From contig NZ_JABMKW010000018.1 in NCBI RefSeq assembly GCF_013204795.1, positions 310,001-374,000 on the forward strand: a DNA stretch of 64,000 nt, read 5' to 3'. Of this stretch, positions 7,506 through 16,469 are shown piece after piece. Below the pieces are notes generated by a model. That model had not been told where the DNA came from, did not search any database, and saw only the letters and a program-made list of their open reading frames with translations. Each line of letters opens with the position of its first letter. The first letter of the stretch is position 1. The translations under genes were made by a program, and so were the position numbers. Source of the stretch: Pedobacter panaciterrae. GTDB taxonomy: Bacteria; Bacteroidota; Bacteroidia; Sphingobacteriales; Sphingobacteriaceae.

Positions 7506-9092
7506 ATGAAAAAATCATACCTATACTCGCTTGCATATCTCGCACTTGTAACCTCCCTTGTCTCCTGTAAATCTAAATCAGGAACTTCGGACAAGACAGG
7601 ATTAGCCTATAATAAAAAGGAATATGGAGGATTTCAGGTCAACAATAAATTCAAAAGAGGACCCGGTCCCGGCCTGGTCGAAATTGAAGGTGGTGTTTTT
7701 GTAATGAGTGGTAGCGCAATAAATGTTGCAGGACAAGAACTAAGCGATTACAACCATAAAAGAGAAACTACTGTTTCTTCTTTTTATATGGATGAAACGG
7801 AAGTTTCGAACACGAACTGGCTGGAATACCTAAATTGGATAAGAACCAATTATCCAACTGATTACGAATATTATTATAACGAAATACCCGATACCTTGGT
7901 TTGGCGAAGACCGTTATCATACAATGAACCTTATGTGGACAATTATTTAAGGCACCCTGCCTACCAGGATTATCCTGTAGTTGGGGTTACCTGGGAACAG
8001 GCGTCAAGGTATTGTGACTGGAGAACTGATCGGGTGAACGAATTGCTCCTCAGGGATCAGGGTTATATGACGAGCTTTAAAGACATAAACGGGGATACCA
8101 GAAGCGGTGTTGCCGAGGCAAGCGAAAGACCGACAGCACCTTTTAATACGGAAACCTACCTAAGTGGCCAGCATAATGATAAAGGTAAAAAGGCGATGAA
8201 AGATCTAAGCCCTACCAGTGCTAAAGCTGCCGATGCCGGCGCGAATGGGAAAGGTGCAACCAGAACGGTAAGACTGGAAGACGGGATTTTAAAACAACCG
8301 TATCGCCTGCCAACTGAAGCCGAATGGGAATATGCTGCACTTGGATTAATTGGCAATACGGAGTACGAAAACATTCATGAAAACAAAATTTATCCATGGA
8401 ATGGGCTGGGGTTAAGCTCTGCAAAGAAAAAAACCCGTGGTTTGATATTAGCCAACTTCAAAAGAACAAAAGGTGACTATATGGGTGTTGGAGGTTCTTT
8501 AAATGACAAAGGCGGGCTAACCGTTCCGGTAAGATCTTACACGCCAAATGATTTCGGCTTGTACAATATGGCTGGAAATGTAAATGAATGGGTTGCGGAT
8601 GTTTATCGCTCCAAAACTTTTGAGGCTGCCGATGCGTTTAACCCTTACAGAGGAAACTTTTATGAGGATAAAAAAATAGCCGATCCCAGCACCGGAAGGA
8701 TAGAAATAGACAAACACAACCGTCCTGTGATGACTGCAGCTGTATCGGCAAGAAAACAAACATGGGCGGAAAAACAAGCCGCTGCGAGTAAACCTGCAGA
8801 TTCTGTGAATACTTACGCCGATCAAAGAGGGTACCGTGACAAGGCAAATGACCTGTATGGTGAAATTACGCTTATTACGGATAAATCCAGGGTATATAAG
8901 GGTGGATCATGGGATGACCAGGCCATGTGGTTAAATCCTGCAACCAGAAGATTCCTTCAACAGGATGAATCAACAGCCGACATTGGCTTCAGGTGTGCAA
9001 TGACAATGCTTGGTGCCTCTGAAATTAGATCTATGGGGAAACCGCAATTCAAGACTAAACCGCAAAAGGCCTTTAAAGCTGGCAAGAGATAA
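7506..9092 (+). CDS. gldJ: gliding motility / type IX secretion lipoprotein GldJ
   Basis: About 528 residues from ATG 7506, giving MKKSYLYSLAYL and a lipobox LVSC with Cys21. An upstream in-frame TTG at 7494 is less likely because it only adds residues before the signal peptide. The mature part has the formylglycine-generating-enzyme fold (SUMF1-like): VEIEGGVFVMSG, DETEVSNTNWLEYL, RLPTEAEWEYAALG, YNMAGNVNEWVADVY and VYKGGSWDD are visible. GldJ belongs to the trans-envelope GldK/L/M/N/J apparatus and is thought to be structural, not a sulfatase activator. GldK has the same fold; the divergent porV neighbour favours GldJ. Confidence 0.87.
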   Translation: MKKSYLYSLAYLALVTSLVSCKSKSGTSDKTGLAYNKKEYGGFQVNNKFKRGPGPGLVEIEGGVFVMSGSAINVAGQELSDYNHKRETTVSSFYMDETEVSNTNWLEYLNWIRTNYPTDYEYYYNEIPDTLVWRRPLSYNEPYVDNYLRHPAYQDYPVVGVTWEQASRYCDWRTDRVNELLLRDQGYMTSFKDINGDTRSGVAEASERPTAPFNTETYLSGQHNDKGKKAMKDLSPTSAKAADAGANGKGATRTVRLEDGILKQPYRLPTEAEWEYAALGLIGNTEYENIHENKIYPWNGLGLSSAKKKTRGLILANFKRTKGDYMGVGGSLNDKGGLTVPVRSYTPNDFGLYNMAGNVNEWVADVYRSKTFEAADAFNPYRGNFYEDKKIADPSTGRIEIDKHNRPVMTAAVSARKQTWAEKQAAASKPADSVNTYADQRGYRDKANDLYGEITLITDKSRVYKGGSWDDQAMWLNPATRRFLQQDESTADIGFRCAMTMLGASEIRSMGKPQFKTKPQKAFKAGKR

Positions 9093-9112
9093 ACATATTT
9101 TTATTTTGATAT

Positions 9113-9147
9113 AACAAAAACCCGGGTCATGTGGCCCCCGTTTTTGT
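9113..9147. terminator. bidirectional terminator between gldJ and the biotin carrier gene
   Basis: AACAAAAAC with CGGG on the left pairs with CCC(C)CG and TTTTTGTT on the right, so a T run exists in both directions between convergent genes. Confidence 0.7.
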
Positions 9148-9645
9148 TTATTGAAATTGTATCAATATTTCATTTTTCTCTACCTTGTCTGCCTTATTGA
9201 TGAGGATCTTCTTAATCATTCCCGAAGCTGGAGATTTAATAACATTTTCCATTTTCATGGCCTCCAGCACCAGTAAGCTATCTCCTTTGCTCACCTCTTG
9301 CCCCTCAGTAACCAAAACACTCAAAACCAGGCCTGGCATAGGGGCTTTAATTTCACTAACCTTATTGGCCAAAGCACTATCCATGCCCAACTGCTTAAGT
9401 AACTGATCATATTGATCTTCCATTGCGATGGTATAGGTAGTTCCATTTACCTTGATGACACTTGTTTTATCAGCTTTACTTTCGGAGACGACCTCTATGT
9501 TGTAGGATTTATTATTGTAGATCACGTGAGTATGGTTATTCCCCAAACTTCTTGAATCTAAAGTTACTTCCAAACCATTAACACTCATTGAATTATTGTT
9601 TATTTCGACATTGAAATTGTAGTGTTCGTTGACTTTTACCTTCAT
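9148..9645 (-). CDS. biotin/lipoyl attachment protein (acyl-CoA carboxylase carrier type)
   Basis: A 165-residue protein whose last 70 residues are a biotinyl domain: APMPGLVLSV (101-110) and LEAMKMENVIKSP, with Lys131 of AMKM as the biotin site. The N-terminal half is a poorly conserved beta-rich region, as in Bacteroidota carrier subunits of propionyl- or acetyl-CoA carboxylase and oxaloacetate-decarboxylase-type enzymes. No carboxylase or carboxyltransferase subunit is in the window, so its partners are encoded elsewhere. It starts two bases after the DUF4159 gene and is the last gene of this minus-strand series. Confidence 0.85.
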   Translation of the reverse strand: MKVKVNEHYNFNVEINNNSMSVNGLEVTLDSRSLGNNHTHVIYNNKSYNIEVVSESKADKTSVIKVNGTTYTIAMEDQYDQLLKQLGMDSALANKVSEIKAPMPGLVLSVLVTEGQEVSKGDSLLVLEAMKMENVIKSPASGMIKKILINKADKVEKNEILIQFQ

Positions 9646-9647
9646 AA

Positions 9648-10304
9648 CTATTGTGTTAATGCGTATTGAATTAAATTTGCGCCCATTTTAAGCGCACTGG
9701 AGCGCTTATCCTGAGTATCTCCAGGGTAAGTTCCATAATCCTCCCATCCATTCCCCAAATCGCATTCATAAGTGTAATAACAAACGATGCGTCCTTCCCA
9801 GATTAATGCAAAACCCTGAGGTCTTTTATTGTCGTGTTCATGGATCTTGGGCAGGCCATTGGGAAACTTAAATTTTTGATTGTATATCTGATGATTGGCT
9901 GGTAATTCTGTGAATGTTAATTCAGGGAATACTTTCTTCATTTCTTTACGGATAAACTTATCCAGTCCGTAGTTATCATCAATATGTAAGAAGCCGCCAC
10001 CGATTAAGTATTTACGGAGGTTACTGGCTTCAGCACTGCTAAAAACGACATTTCCATGTCCCGTAAGGTATACGAATGGGTAATTGAACAATTCGGCACT
10101 TCCAACTTCGACAATTGCCTCCTGAGGGACAAAGTTTGTTTGCAGGTTCTTGTTACAAAAGTCGATAAGGTTGGGAAGTGCGGTTCTATTGGCATACCAA
10201 TCGCCACCACCATTATATTTTAGTTTTGCTAATTTATAAGTAGGGGAATAAAAGCTTGAGCATATCAAAATTATTCCGGCGAAAAAAAGGGGTGTAAACT
10301 TCAT
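9648..10304 (-). CDS. DUF4159-domain protein, exported
   Basis: A 218-residue protein with an N-terminal hydrophobic segment (about residues 4-18) and a DUF4159 domain over most of its length. FVYLTGHGNVVFSS and GGGFLHIDDNYGLDKF are typical. The fold is related to class I glutamine-amidotransferase-like (ThuA/BatA-associated) domains but no Cys nucleophile is evident. It overlaps rsmE by four bases. The function of this family is unknown. Confidence 0.8.
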   Translation of the reverse strand: MKFTPLFFAGIILICSSFYSPTYKLAKLKYNGGGDWYANRTALPNLIDFCNKNLQTNFVPQEAIVEVGSAELFNYPFVYLTGHGNVVFSSAEASNLRKYLIGGGFLHIDDNYGLDKFIRKEMKKVFPELTFTELPANHQIYNQKFKFPNGLPKIHEHDNKRPQGFALIWEGRIVCYYTYECDLGNGWEDYGTYPGDTQDKRSSALKMGANLIQYALTQ

Positions 10305-11005
10305 CGATTTAAATAATTCACCTCAAAACAGGCCGCTAAAGCAGCGGTTTCTGTTCTCAGCCGTGTATTACCTAAAGTTAAGGGTTTATAGCCATTCTGC
10401 AAAGCCAAATCAATTTCCATCGGTGTAAAATCACCTTCTGGTCCGATCAGGATAGTATAATGCTGATGAGGTTCAGCAATTTGACTGATGTACTGCCTGG
10501 AAGACTCATCAATGCAATGCGCTATCATCCTATTAGTGGTATTTTCTATTTTTAAGAAATCGGAAAAGTTTATCTGAGGATTAACTATAGGATGATAGGC
10601 CTGAAGGGATTGCTTCACAGCAGAAGTAACGACCTTAACCAACCGGTCTTCTTTAACTACACGACGCTCAGAACGATCACAAATTATTGGCGTTATCTCT
10701 TCTATCCCTATTTCAGTCGCTTTTTCCAGAAACCATTCTAATCGATCTATGTTTTTAGTTGGTGCAATAGCAATATGCAGCCGATGATTCCGCTTGTTGT
10801 AGTTATGGGTTGCTTCCAGAACTTTTAGTTCAACGTTTCTCTTTGTCTGGCCTACAATTGCAGCCTTGTAAAGTCCTCCAACGCCATCAATAAGGTAAAC
10901 TTCGACCCCAATATTTAATCTTAAAACCTTTATGCAATGCCTGCTTTCATCCTCATTTAAGACATAATCATCAGAAATGATGTCTGGTGTATAAAAAACA
11001 TGCAT
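10301..11005 (-). CDS. rsmE: 16S rRNA (uracil-1498-N3)-methyltransferase
   Basis: A 234-residue SPOUT-class methyltransferase that uses S-adenosylmethionine to methylate U1498 of 16S rRNA. The N-terminal PUA-like part spans about residues 1-70. The C-terminal SPOUT knot shows ILIGPEGDFTPMEI and LGNTRLRTETAALAA, the AdoMet-binding blocks of RsmE. The length is usual. Both neighbours are close on the same strand (4-base overlap with the DUF4159 gene, 11 bases after the CNNM-type gene). Confidence 0.95.
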   Translation of the reverse strand: MHVFYTPDIISDDYVLNEDESRHCIKVLRLNIGVEVYLIDGVGGLYKAAIVGQTKRNVELKVLEATHNYNKRNHRLHIAIAPTKNIDRLEWFLEKATEIGIEEITPIICDRSERRVVKEDRLVKVVTSAVKQSLQAYHPIVNPQINFSDFLKIENTTNRMIAHCIDESSRQYISQIAEPHQHYTILIGPEGDFTPMEIDLALQNGYKPLTLGNTRLRTETAALAACFEVNYLNR

Positions 11006-11016
11006 TACAAAGTAGA

Positions 11017-12333
11017 TTAATGGTTGTCGACCATATCACTCTTGCTAATCACGAGCTCCAGTTTTATGGTTTCTATATTCTGTTCTGTTTTCTTTAAGAT
11101 CGTAAATAAATACCCATAACATTCTTCGCTATCACCTACTTCAGGGATCTTTCCAAATGCATGAGACACAAGCCCTCCTACTGTATCAAAATCCTCATCT
11201 TCGGGCAGATCATGAGGTAAATGCTCATTTACATCATAAACAGTTGCATAAGCATTAATGATAAATTCTGTATCAGATATTTTTTCAACAGTTGGTTTTT
11301 CCTCATCATACTCGTCCTGTATCTCACCAACGATCTCCTCTACGATATCTTCCAGCGTTACCATTCCGGCTGTACCGCCGAATTCGTCAATGACAATAGC
11401 AATTTGAATGCGCTTCTGTTGAAGTTCACTTAGGAGATCATTTATTTTCTTTGTTTCAGGTACAAAATATGGCTTCCTGATAATATCACTTAAAGACCAT
11501 TCTTTATTACCCGCCAATAATGGGAGAATATCTTTAGCGTGTACAATCCCGATAATCTTATCAATGATGTCATCATAAACAGGCATCCTTGAATATCCTT
11601 CGCCAATTATTGTTTCTACAACTTCCTGTTTAGGTGTAGATAATTCAATTCCAGAAATTTTGGTTCTTGGAACCATGATATTTTTAACAACTCGCTCATT
11701 AAAATCAAAAACGTTTTTAATCAGTTCGTGTTCATTGGTATCCAGCGCGCCACTTTCTTTACCCTGATCCAATAAATAATACAACTCTTCTGTACTGTGT
11801 ACTGATTCATGTCCACCTACGTTGGAAATACCAAACATCTTAAGGATTATATTAGCCAAGCCGTTTAAAACCCATATAAAAGGTCTGAATAGCCAATAGA
11901 ATGCCTGAAGGGGAACAGCAATGAATAATGTTGTAGCCACAGGTCTTTGTATCGCTACCGACTTTGGTGCCAATTCTCCAAATACGATGTGCATTACCGT
12001 AATAAATAGAAATGCAATAAACGTAGATATAGAGGTAATGTAAACCTCTGATAAATTAAAGTTAATCAGCGCATCGTGAACAATGTTATGCATCACAGAT
12101 TCACCGACCCAACCCAAACCAAGAGAGGCAAGCGTAATACCCAGCTGTGTTGCGGCTAAATAGCCATCAAGATGCTGGGTAATGTATTTTGCGATATTTG
12201 CAACCCTACTTCCGGATTTCGCTTTAATTTCAATTTGCGAGGCCCTAACCTTTACAATTGCAAATTCTGCTGCAACGAAAAATCCGTTCAGCGCTACTAA
12301 GAAGAATGTTAAAAATATCTTGAGACCTTCCAT
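11017..12333 (-). CDS. CNNM/CorC (hemolysin-family) membrane protein
   Basis: A 438-residue protein with an N-terminal DUF21/CNNM membrane domain of about four helices (residues 1-190), a CBS-domain pair (about 205-335; VPRTKISGIEL and IDEFGGTAGMVTLEDIVEEI are visible) and a C-terminal CorC/HlyC domain (350-425). Family members are linked to magnesium and cobalt efflux or homeostasis; the name hemolysin is historical. Bacteroidota GldE is a paralogue of this type, but there is no gldD nearby to support that name. Its ATG overlaps the ppa stop by one base (TAATG). Confidence 0.88.
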   Translation of the reverse strand: MEGLKIFLTFFLVALNGFFVAAEFAIVKVRASQIEIKAKSGSRVANIAKYITQHLDGYLAATQLGITLASLGLGWVGESVMHNIVHDALINFNLSEVYITSISTFIAFLFITVMHIVFGELAPKSVAIQRPVATTLFIAVPLQAFYWLFRPFIWVLNGLANIILKMFGISNVGGHESVHSTEELYYLLDQGKESGALDTNEHELIKNVFDFNERVVKNIMVPRTKISGIELSTPKQEVVETIIGEGYSRMPVYDDIIDKIIGIVHAKDILPLLAGNKEWSLSDIIRKPYFVPETKKINDLLSELQQKRIQIAIVIDEFGGTAGMVTLEDIVEEIVGEIQDEYDEEKPTVEKISDTEFIINAYATVYDVNEHLPHDLPEDEDFDTVGGLVSHAFGKIPEVGDSEECYGYLFTILKKTEQNIETIKLELVISKSDMVDNH

Positions 12334-12887
12334 TAAGAATTCTTATTTCTAAACTTTTCGTCATAGAGAGCAATGCTTTCCTGTATGACTTTATGTGCAT
12401 ATCTTACACCCAACAGATGTTCGATAGTTACTTTCTTTTCTTCCAGTGCTTTATAATCCTGGAAGAACTTAACGATTTCTTTCATTGTATGCGGAGGCAG
12501 ATCAGCCAAATCATTAATGTAATTAACCGACATATCGTTTTTAGCTACCGCAATGATTTTATCATCTTGTTCGCCGTTATCTACCATATGCATTACGCCG
12601 ATAACTTTCGCCTCGATAATTGACAATGGATAAACATCCACTGAGCATAACACCAAAATATCAAGAGGGTCATTATCATCGCAATAGGTTTGTGGAATAA
12701 ACCCATAATTAGCTGGGTACATCACTGAAGAGAATAGTACTCTATCTAATTTAATCAGATTAGACTCTTTATCAATTTCATATTTCGCTTTTGAACCTTT
12801 TGGAATTTCTATAATGGCATTAACAATTTCAGGTAAATTATCGCCTGGAGAAACGCTGTGCCATGGATGATGATCGTAATTATTCAT
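12333..12887 (-). CDS. ppa: inorganic pyrophosphatase (family I)
   Basis: A 184-residue soluble family I inorganic pyrophosphatase that hydrolyses PPi to two phosphates using Mg2+. IEIPKGSKAKYEIDKE, the Asp-rich DDNDPLDILVLC and VDNGEQDDKIIAV carry the metal-binding acidic residues. It lies between dedA (8 bases upstream) and the CNNM-type gene (1-base overlap), so the three are probably co-transcribed. Confidence 0.95.
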   Translation of the reverse strand: MNNYDHHPWHSVSPGDNLPEIVNAIIEIPKGSKAKYEIDKESNLIKLDRVLFSSVMYPANYGFIPQTYCDDNDPLDILVLCSVDVYPLSIIEAKVIGVMHMVDNGEQDDKIIAVAKNDMSVNYINDLADLPPHTMKEIVKFFQDYKALEEKKVTIEHLLGVRYAHKVIQESIALYDEKFRNKNS

Positions 12888-12895
12888 TTTTTATT

Positions 12896-13558
12896 TTATT
12901 GTTCTGTATTTGTTGTTTCTTTATCTGTGTTATTTACCACCTTCTTTTTCACGAACGTGATGATAAGCGGAATGGTCGTAACAATAATAAAGCCTATAAT
13001 TATGTATAATAAATAATCGGTTATTTCTTTTTCAAATCTTTTACCTAAGAAATAACCAAGCAAAGTTAAGGAAGCTATCCATAATATTGCACCTGCAATG
13101 TTATATAATGCAAATCTCTTAAAATCTAGTTTAACTACGCCAGCAAAAATCGGGGCAAAAGTCCTGACGATCGGAACAAACCTTCCCATTATTAAAGCAA
13201 AAGCTCCCTGTTTGTTGTAATATTCCTCGGCAGCTTTCAAATAACGCTTTTTAAAGAAGAAAGTGTCCTTCCTATGATAGAGTACAGGGCCCGTCTTTCG
13301 ACCAAACCAATACCCGGTAAAATTACCTGAAATGGCGGAAAGGCATAAACCCAGGATAAGCACGTAGATATTTACATCCAACTTTCCTGTTGCTACAAAC
13401 ATGCCCGCAAGAAATAAAAGGTAATCGCCTGGTAGGAAGAACCCAAAAAATAAACCAGTTTCAGCAAAAATAACGAACATTACAACATAAAAACCACCTT
13501 CTTTAAGTAATTTTTCAGGGTCGATAAAATGCTGTAATGAGGTCCAGAAATCTTGCAT
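12896..13558 (-). CDS. DedA-family membrane protein
   Basis: A 220-residue integral membrane protein of the DedA/VTT family. Visible are FFLPGDYLLFLAG near the N-terminus, the conserved GRFVPIVRTFAPIFAG loop and several hydrophobic helices. DedA proteins support membrane homeostasis, and some recycle undecaprenyl phosphate or flip phospholipids. It begins 45 bases after nuoN on the same strand, so readthrough from the nuo operon is possible. The specific substrate is not predictable. Confidence 0.9.
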   Translation of the reverse strand: MQDFWTSLQHFIDPEKLLKEGGFYVVMFVIFAETGLFFGFFLPGDYLLFLAGMFVATGKLDVNIYVLILGLCLSAISGNFTGYWFGRKTGPVLYHRKDTFFFKKRYLKAAEEYYNKQGAFALIMGRFVPIVRTFAPIFAGVVKLDFKRFALYNIAGAILWIASLTLLGYFLGKRFEKEITDYLLYIIIGFIIVTTIPLIITFVKKKVVNNTDKETTNTEQ

Positions 13559-13603
13559 AGTTCAATTACTCGTAAAACTACAAATAATTATCTAGAGAAA
13601 TGG

Positions 13604-14977
13604 TTATATCAAATTTAAAATTACCGCAGGGTATACCCCTAAAAATAATGTAATTACAACTGAAAAAATCAATACTGCTTTGTATTGAAGCGGTACTTCC
13701 AGCTCAATTTCATTACCCTCTTTAAAGTACATGGCCACGATTACTTTAAAATAATAATAAAAGCCAACCAAGGCATTTAAAATAGCGAATGCAACAAGAA
13801 GGATCTGATACTCTCCCATTACATTCAGAAACATTAAATACTTCCCGATAAATCCTGCTGTTAACGGTATACCGGCCAGCGATAGCATAGCTATTGTGAG
13901 CACCAAAGCAGTTAGTGGATTTCGTTTAGCCAGTCCGTTAAAGCTGTCAAAATGATCATTACCTGTTTTCTGTTTAACCATAATTAGCACCGCAAACGCA
14001 ATGATACTGGCAAAAGTATAAGCTGCTGCATAAACCAATACATTATTTGATGAGTTTGCAGACAAGGTTACTAACGAAAACAATAAGTAACCTGCATGAG
14101 ATATACTCGAATAGGCAAGCATTCTTTTAAAGTTCTTTTGAAATAAGGCAGTAACATTTCCAATAAACAATGTAATACAAACAATTGCAACTAGTGGTGG
14201 TAGCCAGAAATCATGAAGCGGAGCAAAAGTATCAGCAAACAGGCGTAAAAAGGCAGCAAAACCTGCAGTTTTCACTACTGTGGACATAAAAGTTGTAATC
14301 AAAGTCGGCGCACCCTCATATACGTCCGGTGTCCAAAAGTGAAACGGTGCAGCTCCTACTTTAAAGCTCAGTCCTATTAACATCAGAATTACACCCGGAT
14401 AAAACATCGGGGAGATGGATTTGTAATTGCCCACTAAATACTGATTAATGGTCTCCAAATCGAACGAGCCTGTCGCACCATAAATCAAGGTAATGCCAAA
14501 TAGTAAGAATCCCGTTGAGAATGCTCCCATTAAAAAGTACTTCAATGAAGCCTCATTAGATGCAAAGTTACTTTTCCGAATACCCGCAAGGATATATAAA
14601 CAAACAGACATAATCTCAATGCCAATAAACAACATGGACATGTTCTTGTAAGAAACCATGATGATGATACCTGCCAGTGCAAATAATATTAGTGTGAAAT
14701 ATTCAGCAATATTTTCACTATCCGCTGCAAAATAATTTTGTGTAAGTAGAAATACAAACAATGTACCCAGGATGGTTATACCTGAAAAAGCCAATGCAAA
14801 ATTATCCATCTGCATCATGCCAAAATAGGTCTGATTAGTGTTCCATGAAGTAGCAACAAAAGCCAGTGAAATAAGCAATCCAATAAGAGTAATGGGTAAT
14901 AATGCTTTTTTAGCCTTAAACAAACCTGCGTAAAGCACTACTAAAGCTGTAACAGTAATTGTTATTATGATATTCAT
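13604..14977 (-). CDS. nuoN: NADH-quinone oxidoreductase subunit N
   Basis: A 457-residue antiporter-like membrane subunit of complex I with about 14 transmembrane helices. GIEIMSVCLYILAG and LKYFLMGAFSTGFLLFG belong to the proton-channel core (proton_antipo_M family). It is the last gene of the nuo operon, 4 bases after nuoM. NuoN, M and L share this fold; the operon order and the shorter length identify N. Confidence 0.96.
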   Translation of the reverse strand: MNIIITITVTALVVLYAGLFKAKKALLPITLIGLLISLAFVATSWNTNQTYFGMMQMDNFALAFSGITILGTLFVFLLTQNYFAADSENIAEYFTLILFALAGIIIMVSYKNMSMLFIGIEIMSVCLYILAGIRKSNFASNEASLKYFLMGAFSTGFLLFGITLIYGATGSFDLETINQYLVGNYKSISPMFYPGVILMLIGLSFKVGAAPFHFWTPDVYEGAPTLITTFMSTVVKTAGFAAFLRLFADTFAPLHDFWLPPLVAIVCITLFIGNVTALFQKNFKRMLAYSSISHAGYLLFSLVTLSANSSNNVLVYAAAYTFASIIAFAVLIMVKQKTGNDHFDSFNGLAKRNPLTALVLTIAMLSLAGIPLTAGFIGKYLMFLNVMGEYQILLVAFAILNALVGFYYYFKVIVAMYFKEGNEIELEVPLQYKAVLIFSVVITLFLGVYPAVILNLI

Positions 14978-14981
14978 TTGC

Positions 14982-16448
14982 TTAGTTTACCGATGTTAAT
15001 TTTTGTGTTACTTGTTCTATTAAATGCTGCACTGATGCTTCAGACAATTGCAGAATTGGTTTTGGATAAACGCCTAATACAATAATTAGTGCGCAAATGA
15101 TATATAGTACTATCCTTTCCGAACCTTTAACGTCTGTAAAGGTAATTGTTAAATCGTTCGTTTTACCCAGCATAATGTTCTGGTACATCCTGAACATATA
15201 AACTGCCCCGAAAATAATTGTTAATCCTGCAAAAACAGCTAACCAGATATTGTACTGATACACGCCTATCAGCAACAGGAATTCTCCTATAAAGCCGTTG
15301 GTTCCAGGTAATGCAACCGTTCCAAGAACGATGATCAAAGCCGTAATTGCCAATACAGGTGCCTGTTTTGCGATTCCACCCAATTCACTTATTCTATTTG
15401 TTTTCAAACGGCTTGAGACTATGTCAAGAACAAAAAACAAACCTACCACATTGATACCGTGACTTAGCATCTGAATCATTGCACCCTGCATACCTTGTGT
15501 ATTCAAAGCAAAAATACCTGCACTGATTAGGCCAACGTGGGCAATTGAAGAATAAGCCACCAAACGCTTTGCGTCTTTTTGTGTAAATGCGATAATTGAT
15601 GCATATACGATTCCTATAACAGACAGTATGATTGCTACATGACCCCAATCCTGAACTCCGGAAGGAACTATAGGCAACAACCAGCGGATAACCCCATAAA
15701 TACCCATTTTAAGCATGATACCCGCCAATAACATGGTACCTGCAGCAGGAGCTTCGGTATACGTATTGGGCTGCCAGGTATGGAAGGGGAATACAGGCAT
15801 CTTAATTGCAAAAGCAATAAAGAAAGCCCAAAATATCCAGCCCTGTTGTGTTGCATCCAAATTAAGATTATAGAAAGCCTGGATATCAAAATTATGCGCA
15901 GGGTTCTGTAAGTAAAGGTAAATCAGCCCCAGAAGCATAAATAACGAACCCGCTATGGTATAAACAAAGAATTTCATGTTTACCTTAATACGATCTTTTC
16001 CGCCCCAAACTGCACAGATAAAGTAAATCGGAATTAATGCTGCTTCCCAGCCAATATAGAACAAGAAAGCATCAAGAGCGGTAAATACGATTAACAATCC
16101 GCTTTGCATGAAAAGAATTAAAGCAAAGAATGCATTTGAACTTTTGTAGCTATGCTGGTAACTTGCCAATATGATTAATGGTATTAACACGTTGGTCAAT
16201 AGTATTGTAATCATACTTATTCCGTCGACACCAGCGTGGAAATTTATCCCAAGATCATGAATCCAGGAGTAGTTTACCACAAATTGGGTGCTGGCATCAG
16301 GTGTAAAATTACATACCATCGCCAATGCAAAACCTAAAGAGACAATTGCCGAAACCAATGCCACATGCTTTGCTGCATTTCCGGAAAGAGCGGTAACCAA
16401 GGCGCCTAGCAATGGTAAGAATATAAGAAGTAGTAAAAGTTGTTCCAT
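14982..16448 (-). CDS. nuoM: NADH-quinone oxidoreductase subunit M
   Basis: A 488-residue antiporter-like subunit of the complex I membrane arm, with about 14 helices. GWEAALIPIYFICAVWGG and FPFHTWQPNTYTEAPAAGT are typical NuoM blocks. It is thought to form one proton channel. It lies between nuoL (21 bases upstream) and nuoN (4 bases downstream). Confidence 0.97.
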   Translation of the reverse strand: MEQLLLLLIFLPLLGALVTALSGNAAKHVALVSAIVSLGFALAMVCNFTPDASTQFVVNYSWIHDLGINFHAGVDGISMITILLTNVLIPLIILASYQHSYKSSNAFFALILFMQSGLLIVFTALDAFLFYIGWEAALIPIYFICAVWGGKDRIKVNMKFFVYTIAGSLFMLLGLIYLYLQNPAHNFDIQAFYNLNLDATQQGWIFWAFFIAFAIKMPVFPFHTWQPNTYTEAPAAGTMLLAGIMLKMGIYGVIRWLLPIVPSGVQDWGHVAIILSVIGIVYASIIAFTQKDAKRLVAYSSIAHVGLISAGIFALNTQGMQGAMIQMLSHGINVVGLFFVLDIVSSRLKTNRISELGGIAKQAPVLAITALIIVLGTVALPGTNGFIGEFLLLIGVYQYNIWLAVFAGLTIIFGAVYMFRMYQNIMLGKTNDLTITFTDVKGSERIVLYIICALIIVLGVYPKPILQLSEASVQHLIEQVTQKLTSVN

Positions 16449-16469
16449 TATGTTTTCTTGAACGATCTT